Assembly: GCA_023442775.1 (NCBI GenBank)
Contig: JAEZXH010000021.1
Span: forward strand, 62,001-126,000
Reading direction: 5' to 3'
DNA from: Bacillota bacterium
GTDB taxonomy: Bacteria; Bacillota; Clostridia; Tissierellales; Peptoniphilaceae
Length of the DNA: 64,000 bases
Below are positions 32,515 through 41,741 of this stretch, piece after piece (position 1 is the stretch's first letter; every line of letters starts with the position of its first letter). Below the pieces are notes generated by a model. It had not been told where the DNA came from. It saw nothing but the letters and a program-made list of their open reading frames with translations, and did not search any database. The translations under genes and the position numbers were made by a program.

Positions 32515-33362
32515 AGTGCCTCCTCGCCGAGAAGGGATTCGAGAATGCGGTCCAGTTCCTCGTCGGAACTGTAGGCAATCTCGATGCGTCGCGACTTCCC
32601 TCGTCCCGCAAACCGTACCTTCGTCCCTAAATGATTCTCCAAACGAAGAGCTGCATCCCTCGTGTAGGGGTCTTCCCGGTCTTCAGTCGAGAAGAGGACC
32701 TCGACTTGGCGCACTGTAGAGCCGGTGCGCAGGATTTGGCGCGCCTTTCGAAGTTGCTCCCGTTCGTCCTTGAGGCTCAAGAGGAGCTTCCCGTGGGAGG
32801 GAGTGAGTTTTCCCTCGACGAGATAGCCCTGAATCTCCTCGGGAAGACGGAGAAGACGCAAGGTATTGGCGATGTAGGAGCGACTCTTTCCCATGGTGGA
32901 AGCGAGTTCCTCCTGGGTGAGACCATAGCCGTCCATGATACGACGATAGGCGAGGGCCTCTTCGATGGGGTTGAGGTCTTCCCGTTGAAGATTCTCGATA
33001 AGGGCCACCGTCGCCATCTCCTGATCTGTGAGGTCGCGAATCACTGCGGGAACCGTCTCCTGTTCCGCCAACTGTGCCGCACGATAGCGTCGCTCTCCCG
33101 CCACGATAAGATAGGCTTCCTCGGCTCCCTCTTTCTTCACGAGGACGAGAGGTTGCAAGATTCCCACTTGACGAATGGATTCTGCAAGGTCCTCGAGCTC
33201 CGCCCGTAGGAACTGACGTCTCGGCTGGTGGGGATTGGGCTCAATCTTCTCCACGGGGATGTGGCGCAGGGCCTCCTCTTGGGCTACCGTCTCTTCGAGC
33301 TTCTCCTGATCTTTGACAAATTGCTGAAGTCCTCGGCCTAAACCGCGCTTTTTCGTCGCCAT
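32511..33362 (-). CDS. parB: Chromosome-partitioning protein ParB (Spo0J)
   Basis: 283 aa. Starts KKRGLGRGLQQF, then the CTPase/N-domain HIPVEKIEPNPHQPRRQF with GERRYRAAQLA, the ALIENLQREDLNPIEEALAYRRIM helix, and the parS-binding HTH region LTQEELASTMGKSRSYIANTLRLLRLP. The C-terminal dimer domain is present. The ATG at 33362 follows AGGAGGGA, one base after the parA stop. Three perfect parS sites lie 0.9-1.8 kb upstream. Confidence 0.97.
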   Translation of the reverse strand: MATKKRGLGRGLQQFVKDQEKLEETVAQEEALRHIPVEKIEPNPHQPRRQFLRAELEDLAESIRQVGILQPLVLVKKEGAEEAYLIVAGERRYRAAQLAEQETVPAVIRDLTDQEMATVALIENLQREDLNPIEEALAYRRIMDGYGLTQEELASTMGKSRSYIANTLRLLRLPEEIQGYLVEGKLTPSHGKLLLSLKDEREQLRKARQILRTGSTVRQVEVLFSTEDREDPYTRDAALRLENHLGTKVRFAGRGKSRRIEIAYSSDEELDRILESLLGEEAL

Positions 33363-33363
33363 C

Positions 33364-34119
33364 TTATCCCTCCTGTCTCTCGAGAAATTCCTGGACAAAG
33401 GCCTCGTAGGCCTGGGCCCCCTTGCTCTTCTCCTCATAGGCGAAAATGTCCTCTCCATAGGAGGGAGCCTCCGCAAGGCGCACATTGCGAGGAATTAAGG
33501 TCTTGTACACCCGGTTCTCGAAGAAGTTTTTCACCTCTTCCACCACCTGCATCCCAAGGTTTGTGCGCCCGTCGTACATGGTCATCAACACCCCTTCCAC
33601 TTGAAGGCCGTCGTAGAAGTTCTCCCGGACGAGATTGATGGTCTCCAAGAGGGCCCCCACACCCTCGAGGGCGTAGTATTCACACTGGACGGGGATGAGG
33701 ATACTATCCGAGGCCACGAGGCTCATGAGGGAGAGGATCCCAAGAGATGGAGGAGAATCGATGAAGACAAAGTCCGCCTCTGCCCCTTGGAGCGCCTCGC
33801 GTAGCTTGTACTGCCACTGCCCCTCTCGCGCAAGTTCCACCTCAAGTCCTGCCACATCTGACGAGGCGGGGATGACGGTAACGCCCTCCCGGGAGCTCTC
33901 TGTCTTCACCTCGTCAAATGTGGCCTCGCCGAGGATGAGATCGTAGATGGTCCTCTCCCGCTCTTTGGACACGCCAAGCCCACTGGTGGCATTTCCCTGG
34001 GGATCCATGTCGACGACGAGAACCTCTTTTCCACGGCGCGCAAGGCCTGCGGCGAGGTTCACAACGGTGGTGGTTTTTCCCACGCCACCCTTCTGGTTAA
34101 ATACGGTGATTGTCTTCAT
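33364..34119 (-). CDS. parA: Chromosome-partitioning ATPase ParA (Soj)
   Basis: 251 aa. Deviant Walker A KGGVGKTTTVVNLAAGLA at the N-terminus, DMDPQGNATSGLG, Walker B-like FIDSPPSLGILSLMSL, typical of chromosomal Soj. It binds DNA as an ATP dimer and is regulated by ParB; in Bacillus it also acts on DnaA. The ATG at 34119 is chosen because upstream in-frame residues are not family-like. TATGAT lies about 25 bases before the start. Confidence 0.97.
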   Translation of the reverse strand: MKTITVFNQKGGVGKTTTVVNLAAGLARRGKEVLVVDMDPQGNATSGLGVSKERERTIYDLILGEATFDEVKTESSREGVTVIPASSDVAGLEVELAREGQWQYKLREALQGAEADFVFIDSPPSLGILSLMSLVASDSILIPVQCEYYALEGVGALLETINLVRENFYDGLQVEGVLMTMYDGRTNLGMQVVEEVKNFFENRVYKTLIPRNVRLAEAPSYGEDIFAYEEKSKGAQAYEAFVQEFLERQEG

Positions 34120-34290
34120 GATCGTCCCCTTTCTACTTCCTCTATCATACCAGAGGAGAAGGACGGCGGAAAAGGGGCGGAGGTTATTCTCGACGAAGTT
34201 TTTCACAGTTTATAGCAGGACTTCCTCGTTTCTCCTTACCATGAGGTTTTTTAGACCTCAGTAGTTCGCCGTATTCACGAGGACGAGAAA

Positions 34291-34306
34291 TGTTCCACGT
34301 GGAACA
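34291..34306. promoter_or_regulatory. parS site 1
   Basis: TGTTCCACGTGGAACA, a 16-base perfect palindrome one symmetrical step from the consensus TGTTTCACGTGAAACA. Confidence 0.95.
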
Positions 34307-34760
34307 TCGTTACTTCAAAGACGGTTTCCTACTCATGAGAGGTGTTGCTCAATCTCGTAACCTCCGATTTGAATCCACGCTGTAGCTTCGTTTTGAGGGG
34401 GCCATATGATGCTCCCGAGCATGAAGAGACGGTGTGGCAACTCTTATCAGGGTGGACTCTGTGATTTCGATCTAGGCTACTCTATGAGTTTAGGGGTGCT
34501 CACCTCTCTCTACCATCCTGCGGGGTTCTGAAACGCGGGGGCTGTTACGGTGTTGTTTCGATTATTGCGGGCGTAGGAAGGCTCGTCAGTTGCCGATTTC
34601 TCTTCCTTTATTGATGCTTAGCTTGGAACAGGAAACAAGGAGAAGTGTGAGGTTTTATCCCTCACGGGAACCAAACTCTACCCCTAACCTCTAGAGTTGC
34701 TAAAAAACACGTTGAGTGGAGCCCCCGATGCGGAAACTATTGAAGAAAGATGGAGAAGAA

Positions 34761-34776
34761 TGTTCCACGTGGAACA
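34761..34776. promoter_or_regulatory. parS site 2
   Basis: TGTTCCACGTGGAACA, identical to site 1, 470 bases away. Confidence 0.95.
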
Positions 34777-35101
34777 ATTTAGGTTTCATGAATGTCTATG
34801 TAGCGGTGCAAGACGACATGCCGGCCAAGGGTCAACCGGCGATTGGTATTCTTAGAGATTCACACAGTTGCTCAACATGGGGCTTTTTCCAGCTCTTGAC
34901 TATCTTAACGAGAAGCAGCTTTTCTAAAAATACGTTATCGAGAAGTGAATCTACCAAGGAATCAACCGGCGTTAAGCTATGTCATTGCGTGGGGTGGCGA
35001 TGGTATCGAGTTTTCGTGCTGATGATAACCGCCTCCGTTGTTGCGTTGATTTCGGACTACGACACAAAGATCCATTGATTTTTCCTTTTCGGAGATTCAC
35101 A

Positions 35102-35117
35102 TGTTCCACGTGGAACA
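35102..35117. promoter_or_regulatory. parS site 3
   Basis: TGTTCCACGTGGAACA, identical to sites 1 and 2, 341 bases beyond site 2. Confidence 0.95.
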
Positions 35118-35583
35118 TTTTCCATGTTAGGCCATGAGAGCCACCCTAGACATACCAAAACACAGGAATATGTGTAAATAGCTCCATCCTCGAATTTTCA
35201 ATTCAAATCTTGGTGTCATCGAATCCTGTGTCGTAGAATCCTTATGTGGTTGCGCTCCTTCCCCAAACTCGCCCGTTTAGAGGTCTGTATCTTCTCTCAC
35301 GACGACTCCCTATCAAATGACCCGTGGCGCCTGAGTGTACTACAAAGAAACGGTGAAAACTTCTCGTTGACTTCGTTCTATCGCACCGATGAGACGCATT
35401 GAGACAGGAGTAACAGAGGTGCCAAGGGTTGCCCTTCCCGAGAGGGACAAGGAGATAAGAATGAGTTGTTTCTCGTATATCAAAGGTGTCAAGTGTTGAT
35501 CTTCCTACAAAAATTTAGTGGAGGTGGAGGTCTGTACGAATCCCTGACATCTCTCCATGGGGTCGTATACACCCCGACCACAC

Positions 35584-35616
35584 AAAAAAACACCCCTAGA
35601 GAGCGGGGCGTTTTTT
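35584..35616 (-). terminator. Terminator of the CPBP protease gene
   Basis: Minus-strand ACGCCCC ... GGGGTGT hairpin followed by seven T's; it overlaps the stop codon. Confidence 0.85.
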
Positions 35617-36414
35617 CAAGAAGAAGGCGAGGACCACGGCGAGGATGAGAAGGAGGATGGTGACGATGAGTCCATTCTCGGGGCCATAACTTCCGCCAGC
35701 GAGGAGGGCGTCCCTCACTTTAAAGGAAAAGAGGTGGGTGGAGAGGGCGTTTCCGCTCACCTGGAATCCTAAGATGGGACCCTGAATAAAGTTCCATGCA
35801 GCGTGCATGGCGCAGGGGAAGAGGAGGTTTTTCGTGAGAAAGAGGGTCTCTGCGAAGACGATGCCCACAAGTGCGGTATTGACAATGGAGAGGAGGTTGA
35901 CGCCGTGGTTCCCGAGGTGGAAGAGGGCGAAGAGGATGCTCGGGAGAAGAATCGCCGCCACTCTGCCAAATCGGTTCAGGGCGAGGCGGGTCAAGAGGCC
36001 GCGCATCATGATTTCTTCGGAACTGGCTTGGATGAAGAAGGCGATGGCGAAGACGACAAGGACGCCTCGAAGGTGCTCAGGATGATACCCCTTATAGGAG
36101 ACCACTCCAAAGGCGAGGCCGGCGAAGAGGAAGGCGAGGAAGAGGAGACATCCTGCGATAAATCCAAAGAGAATCGAGGAGCCGGCCCCTTCTCGTTGTA
36201 GGAAGAGATAGGATAGGTCTTTCTTAAAGATGAGGCGCACCGAAAGGGGAATCCAGAGGACAACCCCGGTGGTGAAGAAGAGATAGGTGAGCGCCGTAGA
36301 ATCGTCCATGGGAGAGGTGGTCCCGGACCAACCTGGGTGGTAGAAGGTCAAGAGAATCCCCAAGATGGCGTGAATGAGGATCCCGAGACCGAGAACTTGA
36401 AAGAATTTTTTCAT
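35596..36414 (-). CDS. CPBP (Rce1-like) intramembrane metalloprotease
   Basis: 272 aa with about seven membrane segments. The conserved motifs are present: SSEEIMMRGLLTRL (Glu-Glu-x3-Arg) about residue 131, FALFHLGNHG (second motif His) and MHAAWNF (third motif). CPBP proteases process or modify membrane proteins and, in Firmicutes, often serve bacteriocin immunity or maturation. No bacteriocin gene is seen beside it. The ATG at 36414 follows AAAGGAG. It is monocistronic. Confidence 0.9.
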   Translation of the reverse strand: MKKFFQVLGLGILIHAILGILLTFYHPGWSGTTSPMDDSTALTYLFFTTGVVLWIPLSVRLIFKKDLSYLFLQREGAGSSILFGFIAGCLLFLAFLFAGLAFGVVSYKGYHPEHLRGVLVVFAIAFFIQASSEEIMMRGLLTRLALNRFGRVAAILLPSILFALFHLGNHGVNLLSIVNTALVGIVFAETLFLTKNLLFPCAMHAAWNFIQGPILGFQVSGNALSTHLFSFKVRDALLAGGSYGPENGLIVTILLLILAVVLAFFLKKRPAL

Positions 36415-36497
36415 TGATGACTCCTTTAATTGATATACCACTAGTCTATCACGCCATGTTGACGTAATGTTTTACAATTCCTCCAAATTTTTTACGA

Positions 36498-36531
36498 AAC
36501 CAAAAAGAACGAGGTCGCCCTCGCTCTTTTG
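36498..36531. terminator. Bidirectional terminator-like hairpin
   Basis: CCAAAAAGAACGAGG and CCTCGCTCTTTTGG arms with a TCGC loop. It could end a transcript running out of the rsmG operon or one of the gene-free interval. Confidence 0.6.
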
Positions 36532-36781
36532 GTAAATTTTTCTTATGAAGCTGGGCCTCCATGAGAAGATTTCCTCATTCTCTTCCTGAGTTGGAGACCC
36601 TATGTTCTCTCGTTGTTTACGACGAGTTTTCCATGGATGATTTTCGACCCTCTCGTCTAGACTACCCCGTGGACTCCTTGGTGTGGTCGATTCTATGGGC
36701 AGGAGCAGTTCTGTGAACCTGTGACAGTTTACGATGGGGCGCAATTCCTGAGATGGGAGGATTTGCCGACGATAGACTGAT

Positions 36782-37006
36782 CTCTCTAAGATGAAGTCCA
36801 CTCCTAGAGAGGGTGAAGGGGCAAGGCGAAGGGGCTCCCTCGCCCGTCACTGGAGTGCTCCCTGTGACGAGTGTCTCTCAAATGTCCTAGAGGCCTATTT
36901 CAAAGGACCAAAGAGGGAGGGGCATCCTCTTTTTCTCTCTTTTTCAGGACTTTTGTCCCTCAAAGGCTCTACCTTGAAGACCTTCTCAAAGGGAGCGTCT
37001 TCAAGG
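36782..37006 (+). ncRNA. Candidate structured RNA (chain of hairpins)
   Basis: Successive perfect or near-perfect stems on one strand: CTCTCTA/TAGAGAG (36782-36811); GGCGA-GGG/CCC-TCGCC (36825-36844); CGTCAC/GTGACG with inner GGA/TCC (36845-36869); GTCCT/AGGAC (36884-36908); AAAGAGG/CCTCTTTTT (36910-36933), which looks like a terminator; then CCTTGAAGAC/GTCTTCAAGG (36972-37006). No coding frame explains them. I do not recognise the family. A transcript ending at about 36940 is the simplest reading, but no clear promoter was found. Confidence 0.35.
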
Positions 37007-37056
37007 CTTCTCGTCTTGGAGCTGTCATCTCTCGTCCGCCATTATGAAAGGGTTTC

Positions 37057-37803
37057 TTACTCCTTTGGTTCTTCGGTTTCTAATATGACCTGCCGCCCCT
37101 GGAGCATCTCCGTGGCGTCGAGAATCTGCTCCTCGAATGCGTTGTGATTCTCGTCTTCGAGGTCGACTACTTGAGAGATTTGGGTCTCCCTGTCCATCAG
37201 TGCCCTCTCCTCTTGAGAGCTCGTGGCGTCGACTGAGCTTTGACCCACCTCGTCGATGGTTTGAGAGGCCCTTCCAAAAGTTTTTGCCGAAGAAGAGACA
37301 TCATCCCCAAGAAATTCCTGGGACGTACTCACGGCTTGGTTCTCCTCTCGGAAAAGGGCACTGTCTTGGGATTCTTCCTCTAAACGATGGGCCGAGGAGT
37401 CCCTCTCCTCAATCTGTGTCTGCCCTTCGCCTGGAACCCTCTCGGTCTGCTCCTCAGAGGTCTCAGAACGAGTCTCTTCGCCGAGTTCCTCTGAAGTCTC
37501 TGCCTTCAAAGGGCGCCGGGACCGAAACTTCTCAATGGAATAGGAGATGTTTCGGGCAGCGCGGCGCTCTTGGCGGTAACGTCGTTTCTCTTCGTTGCGC
37601 TCTCTAAAAATCCAGTGAAACAGAAGAAGGCCATAAAAGAGAAAGAGGACGATGAGAACGAGATGCCCTTTTTCCGGGAGAAACTGCCCTTGGAGGAGAA
37701 AGAGGGCTCCGAAAAGGGGGAGAAGGCGGTAGAAGAACCGGTCTCGTCCGTAGCCATAGAGGGCGCAGCACAGGGCGAGGAGTAGCCACGTGGCCCCTTT
37801 CAT
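37057..37803 (-). CDS. Hypothetical membrane protein with long acidic tail
   Basis: 248 aa, not recognised. Three hydrophobic segments in residues 1-66 (TWLLLALCCALYGYG, LLPLFGALFLLQG, LVLIVLFLFYGLLLFHWIF), a basic juxtamembrane stretch (RRYRQERRAARN), then about 150 residues of Glu/Ser/Thr/Gln-rich, probably disordered cytoplasmic tail. It starts at ATGA overlapping the rsmG stop, so it is the last gene of the mnmE-mnmG-rsmG transcript. The tail is probably fast-evolving. Confidence 0.75.
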   Translation of the reverse strand: MKGATWLLLALCCALYGYGRDRFFYRLLPLFGALFLLQGQFLPEKGHLVLIVLFLFYGLLLFHWIFRERNEEKRRYRQERRAARNISYSIEKFRSRRPLKAETSEELGEETRSETSEEQTERVPGEGQTQIEERDSSAHRLEEESQDSALFREENQAVSTSQEFLGDDVSSSAKTFGRASQTIDEVGQSSVDATSSQEERALMDRETQISQVVDLEDENHNAFEEQILDATEMLQGRQVILETEEPKE

Positions 37804-38486
37804 AGAGGGGCCTTTCGGGGTTTTCCACCCCCGCGAGGATAGGCCTTTGGCGTGGGAGAGACTTTCTCAATGACGACGAGGTGGTGCTCCTCTGCCCCTG
37901 GGAGGCGCACTTGTTCCACCCGATTGAGACGACCGCCCAAGGTGGCGATGGCCCGGGTCGATTCTTTGAGTTCCTCCTCGGTGTTGGCGCCTTTCATGGC
38001 GACGAAGGTCCCACCAACCTCAACGAAGGGGAGGGTGTATTCGCAGAGGGTGGGGAGGCTGGCCACGGCGCGAGAGGTGACAACATCGAAGGACTCGCGC
38101 ATGTCCTTTCTCGCCAATTCCTCGGCGCGGCCGTGGATGGCCTCGACGTCGACGCCGAGAGTCTCTCCAAGGGAGGTTAGAAATCGAATCCTCTTTCCCA
38201 GGGAATCGAGGAGGGTAACTTGGGCCTTTGGGAGGGCGAGGGCGAGGACCATGCCGGGAAACCCGGCTCCCGTACCCACGTCGAGGATGGTCTTGGCCCT
38301 CTGGCACTCGGGTAACTCCAAGAGGCTCAATGAGTCGAGGAAGTGTTTGATCTCAATCTCCTCGGGGTCGGTGATGCGGGTGAGATTCATCACTTCGTTC
38401 CAGGCGAGAAGCTCCTTCTCGTAGAGGGCGAGTTTCTCCTGAAGGGACTCTGAGATGCCCGCTTTTGTAAGATGGGGATAGGTCAT
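37800..38486 (-). CDS. rsmG: 16S rRNA (guanine(527)-N7)-methyltransferase RsmG
   Basis: 228 aa, Rossmann SAM-dependent methyltransferase. NEVMNLTRITDPEEIEIKHFLDSL, SAM motif ILDVGTGAGFPGMVLAL, LLDSLGKRIRFL and VTSRAVASL are typical of GidB/RsmG. It methylates G527 in the 530 loop; loss gives low-level streptomycin resistance in other bacteria. ATGA overlap with mnmG. Confidence 0.97.
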   Translation of the reverse strand: MTYPHLTKAGISESLQEKLALYEKELLAWNEVMNLTRITDPEEIEIKHFLDSLSLLELPECQRAKTILDVGTGAGFPGMVLALALPKAQVTLLDSLGKRIRFLTSLGETLGVDVEAIHGRAEELARKDMRESFDVVTSRAVASLPTLCEYTLPFVEVGGTFVAMKGANTEEELKESTRAIATLGGRLNRVEQVRLPGAEEHHLVVIEKVSPTPKAYPRGGGKPRKAPL

Positions 38487-40369
38487 GACTGTCTCCTTCG
38501 TTGTTCCAAGGCGATGAGAAGGACGTTGATGTCCGCAGGGCTCACGCCGGTGATGCGAGAGGCCTGTCCAATGGAGTGGGGACGAATGCGATCGAGTTTC
38601 TCCTTCGCCTCGTTGCGCAGGCCTCCAATGGCGAAATAGTCCATGTCCTCTGGGAGCAGCCGCGACTCAAGGCGCTTAAATTGGCGAATCTTCGCCTCTT
38701 GCTTGTCGATGTAGCCCTGGTACTTGATTTCAATCTCCACCTGCTTCGTCACCTCTTTCGAGAGATGGAAAGCATCGGGGGTAAGAGATGTGGCAAACTC
38801 CCAACTGAGCCCAGGGCGGCGCAGGAGTTCTGCAAGACTCGTCGCCTTCTTTAAGGGGGCAAACCCTGCCTCTTCCAGGCGGCGATTGACCTCTTCCGTC
38901 GGAGGAAGGGTGGTGCCTTCGAGACGGGCGATTTCCTCCTCCACCGCCTGTTTTCGCTCTTTCATCCGGTTCAGGCGCGCCTCGGTGGCGAGGCCCACGG
39001 CGTGGCCCTTCTCCGTCAGGCGAAAATCCGCGTTGTCTTGACGAAGGCTCAACCGATATTCCGCCCGAGAGGTCATCATCCGGTAGGGCTCCTTCGTCCC
39101 CTTGGTGACGAGATCGTCGATGAGGACGCCAATATAGGCCTCGGAGCGGTCGAGGATGAGGGGTTCCTTCCCCTCGATGGAGAGAGCGGCGTTGATGCCG
39201 GCGACAATCCCCTGGGCCGCCGCCTCTTCATAGCCGGAGCTGCCGTTGATCTGCCCGGCGAAGAAGAGTCCCGAAATCTCCTTGTGCTCTAAGGAGAGAT
39301 CAAGGCTCGTGGCGTCGATGGCGTCGTACTCAATGGCGTAGGCGGGGCGCATGAAGACGGCGTTCTCAAGGCCCTTAATCTCCCGATAGAGGGCGCGCTG
39401 GACCTCCTCGGGGAAGGAGGAGCTCACCCCTTGGACGTAGATTTCCTTCGTATCCAACCCCTCGGGCTCGAGAAAGACTTGGTGAGTCTCCTTGTCGGCG
39501 AAGCGTACCACCTTGTCCTCGATGGAAGGACAATACCGTGGGCCCGTCCCCTCAATGTCTCCAAGGTACATGGCAGCGCGGTTGATATTCTCCAAGATGA
39601 CCTGGCGCATCTTCGGCTTTGTCGCCGTGAGATAACAGGGCACTTGCTCCCGCGCCACGTCCTTTGGGTCGTTCATCATGGAGAAGGGGACGATCTCCTC
39701 GTCGCCCTCTTGAATCTCCATCCCGGTAAAGTCGATGGAGTCCCGATGAATACGCGCAGGGGTGCCGGTTTTGAGGCGCATGAGAGAAATCCCAAGGTCC
39801 ATGAGATTTTCCGAGAGCAGTTCCGCGCTCTGATGCCCATCGGGCCCCGAGGGATAGTTCAACTCTCCCATATAGACCCGCCCGCGTAGGTAGGTCCCCG
39901 TGGCGAGGACCACCGCCTTAGCGCCGTAGACGGCTCCCGTACGGGTGCGCACCCCAGTGACGCGCCCCTCTTCGGTGAGAATCTCCACCACTTCCCCCTG
40001 GGTCAAGGTGAGGCGCTCCTGATCCTCGAGGACTTTCTTCATCTCCCGATGGTAGGCCTTCTTGTCCGCCTGCACCCTAAGGCTGTGAACCGCTGGGCCC
40101 TTGGAGGTGTTGAGCATCCGGGACTGGATGAAGGTGCGGTCGATGTTTAAGGCCATCTCTCCGCCGAGGGCATCCACCTCCCGGACCAGGTGCCCCTTTC
40201 CCGTGCCCCCGATGTTTGGGTTACAACTCATGGCGACGACGCTGTCGAGACTCATGGTCAAGAGGATCACCTCGTGGCCCATACGCGCGGCGGCAAGAGC
40301 GGCTTCCGTGCCTGCGTGGCCCGCCCCGACGACGACCACGTCCACATTTCTTACATGAAATGGTTTCAT
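38483..40369 (-). CDS. mnmG: tRNA uridine-34 carboxymethylaminomethyl-modification enzyme MnmG
   Basis: 628 aa. FAD Rossmann motif VVVGAGHAGTEAALAAARMG at the N-terminus, MSCNPNIGGTGKGHLVREVDALGG, LATGTYLRGRVYMG, the second conserved block GTGPRYCPSIEDKVVRF with the active-site Cys, and the C-terminal GidA-associated helical domain. With MnmE it installs cmnm5 on U34 of tRNAs. The gene follows mnmE after six bases. Confidence 0.98.
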   Translation of the reverse strand: MKPFHVRNVDVVVVGAGHAGTEAALAAARMGHEVILLTMSLDSVVAMSCNPNIGGTGKGHLVREVDALGGEMALNIDRTFIQSRMLNTSKGPAVHSLRVQADKKAYHREMKKVLEDQERLTLTQGEVVEILTEEGRVTGVRTRTGAVYGAKAVVLATGTYLRGRVYMGELNYPSGPDGHQSAELLSENLMDLGISLMRLKTGTPARIHRDSIDFTGMEIQEGDEEIVPFSMMNDPKDVAREQVPCYLTATKPKMRQVILENINRAAMYLGDIEGTGPRYCPSIEDKVVRFADKETHQVFLEPEGLDTKEIYVQGVSSSFPEEVQRALYREIKGLENAVFMRPAYAIEYDAIDATSLDLSLEHKEISGLFFAGQINGSSGYEEAAAQGIVAGINAALSIEGKEPLILDRSEAYIGVLIDDLVTKGTKEPYRMMTSRAEYRLSLRQDNADFRLTEKGHAVGLATEARLNRMKERKQAVEEEIARLEGTTLPPTEEVNRRLEEAGFAPLKKATSLAELLRRPGLSWEFATSLTPDAFHLSKEVTKQVEIEIKYQGYIDKQEAKIRQFKRLESRLLPEDMDYFAIGGLRNEAKEKLDRIRPHSIGQASRITGVSPADINVLLIALEQRRRQS

Positions 40370-40375
40370 CTCATC

Positions 40376-41725
40376 CTACTTTCCAATGCAAAAATCCGAG
40401 AAGATGCGATCGAGGACATCCTCTCCCAGACTCTCCCCAGTGATGCGCCCAAGGGCCTCATAGGCCGCTTCCAGGTCGACGACGAGGCAGTCCTCGGGCA
40501 TCCCCGCCTCCGCAGAAGTCCTGGCACTCTCGACGAAATCATAGGCCTCCTGCACCGCCTCGATGTGGCGCAGGTTCGAGAGAATCGCCTCGTCTCTTGT
40601 CTTCACCTCTCCCTCCCAGAAGAGGTCGAGGATGCGCTTCTCCAAGGCGTCGAGCCCCTCGCCGGTGGCAAGGCTCATGAGGATGCCGTCGGTGGGAAAG
40701 ATGGGCTCCTCTAAGAGATCCGCCTTGTTGTAGAGAATGATGTGGGGCTTTTTCTGAAGGAGTTCGCGAATCTGTCGATCCTCCTCAGTCTCCTCTTCGT
40801 GGGCATCGAAGACCCCGAGGAGAAGCTCCGCCTCGTCCACCGCCTTCTTCGCCCGCATCACTCCCATATGTTCCACCACGTCTTCGGTCTCTCGAAGTCC
40901 CGCGGTGTCCATGATGCGCAAGGTGAGAGGACCCATGCGAACCCGCTCTTCCAAGACGTCTCTCGTGGTGCCAGCGATGTCGGTGACGATGGCCCGCTCC
41001 TCTTGCAAGAGGGCGTTTAAGAGAGAGGATTTCCCCACGTTGGGGCGACCGAGAATCACCACGGAAAGCCCCTCGCGGAGGAGTTTTCCCTGGCGGGAGG
41101 TGCGAAGGAGGCGTTCCATCTCCTCGTGGAGGGTGGCGAGATTCTCTTCCAAGTCCTTCCGATTCTCCTCTTCCACCTCGTCCTCGGGAAAATCAATGTT
41201 GGCGATTAAGAGAGCCAAGAGGCGCAAGATTTCCTCCCGCATGGCACCAATGCGCTTTCCGAGGAGCCCTTCGAGTTGGGACAGGGAGGTGTCAAGGCCC
41301 CCCTCCGAGGTGGCGTTGATGATGTCGATGACCGCCTCCGCCTGAGAGAGATCGAGGCGGCCATTTAAGAAGGCCCGTTTCGTAAATTCCCCGGGCTCTG
41401 CCATGCGAGCCCCAGCTCGTAGACACCGCTCCAAGACGCGGCGCATGCTCACCACCCCGCCGTGGCAATAGATCTCACAGAGATCCTCGCAGGTGTAGGT
41501 GGTGGGCGCCTTCATGTAGACGGCGAGGACCTCGTCTAAAACGAGTCCCTCCTCGTCGACGACGTGTCCGTAGCGAAGAGTCCTCGACTTCAGCGTCCCC
41601 TCGGCGACGGGGCGAAAGACCTCCTCGAGGATGGACTTGCTCTCTTCGCCGCTCATGCGGAGGATGCCAATTCCCCCCTGTCCCACAGCACTGGCAATGG
41701 CGACGATGGTCTCAGTTTGTTTCAC
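40376..41725 (-). CDS. mnmE: tRNA modification GTPase MnmE
   Basis: 449 aa. N-terminal folate-binding domain (TIVAIASAVGQGGIGILRMSG), helical domain, inserted G domain with G1 GRPNVGKSSLLNAL, switch DIAGTTRDVLEE, DTAGLRETEDVVE and NKADLL, and the C-terminal CIGK with the conserved Cys. GTG start after AATAGGAGG. A terminator lies directly upstream, so mnmE-mnmG-rsmG may have its own promoter or depend on read-through. Confidence 0.98.
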   Translation of the reverse strand: MKQTETIVAIASAVGQGGIGILRMSGEESKSILEEVFRPVAEGTLKSRTLRYGHVVDEEGLVLDEVLAVYMKAPTTYTCEDLCEIYCHGGVVSMRRVLERCLRAGARMAEPGEFTKRAFLNGRLDLSQAEAVIDIINATSEGGLDTSLSQLEGLLGKRIGAMREEILRLLALLIANIDFPEDEVEEENRKDLEENLATLHEEMERLLRTSRQGKLLREGLSVVILGRPNVGKSSLLNALLQEERAIVTDIAGTTRDVLEERVRMGPLTLRIMDTAGLRETEDVVEHMGVMRAKKAVDEAELLLGVFDAHEEETEEDRQIRELLQKKPHIILYNKADLLEEPIFPTDGILMSLATGEGLDALEKRILDLFWEGEVKTRDEAILSNLRHIEAVQEAYDFVESARTSAEAGMPEDCLVVDLEAAYEALGRITGESLGEDVLDRIFSDFCIGK

Positions 41726-41741
41726 AATGACCTCCTATTAA

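Larger units (their letters stand above)
34120..35583. other. Gene-free origin-proximal region (parS cluster)
   Basis: About 1.46 kb without a credible gene. It holds three perfect parS palindromes and several small hairpins, for example GTGAGG/CCTCAC near 34657 and AACTCTA/TAGAGTT near 34673. Base composition is visibly more AT-rich than the flanking genes. The longest frame (34716-35078, plus) runs through a parS site, lacks a ribosome site and has no recognisable domain. Confidence 0.7.
36415..37056. other. Gene-free interval with hairpins
   Basis: 642 bases between the CPBP protease gene and the end of the rsmG operon. It holds the CPBP upstream region, a long hairpin at about 36498-36531 and the hairpin chain at 36782-37006. 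Two frames of 109 and 118 codons (36472-36801 minus, 36791-37147 plus) cross these hairpins, lack ribosome sites and resemble no family, so I do not call them. Confidence 0.6.

Noticed and set aside
34716..35078. 120-codon plus-strand frame in the parS region
   Set aside because: It runs through a parS palindrome, has no credible ribosome site and no recognisable domain; the composition is that of non-coding DNA.
35565..35570. GTATAC near the end of the gene-free region as a further GntR/FCD operator
   Set aside because: Flanking bases (CGTATACAC) break the TTG...CAA symmetry, and no regulated promoter is next to it.
36472..37147. Two overlapping frames of 109 (minus) and 118 (plus) codons
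   Set aside because: Both cross strong hairpins, lack ribosome sites and show low-complexity Arg/Ser content typical of chance frames.
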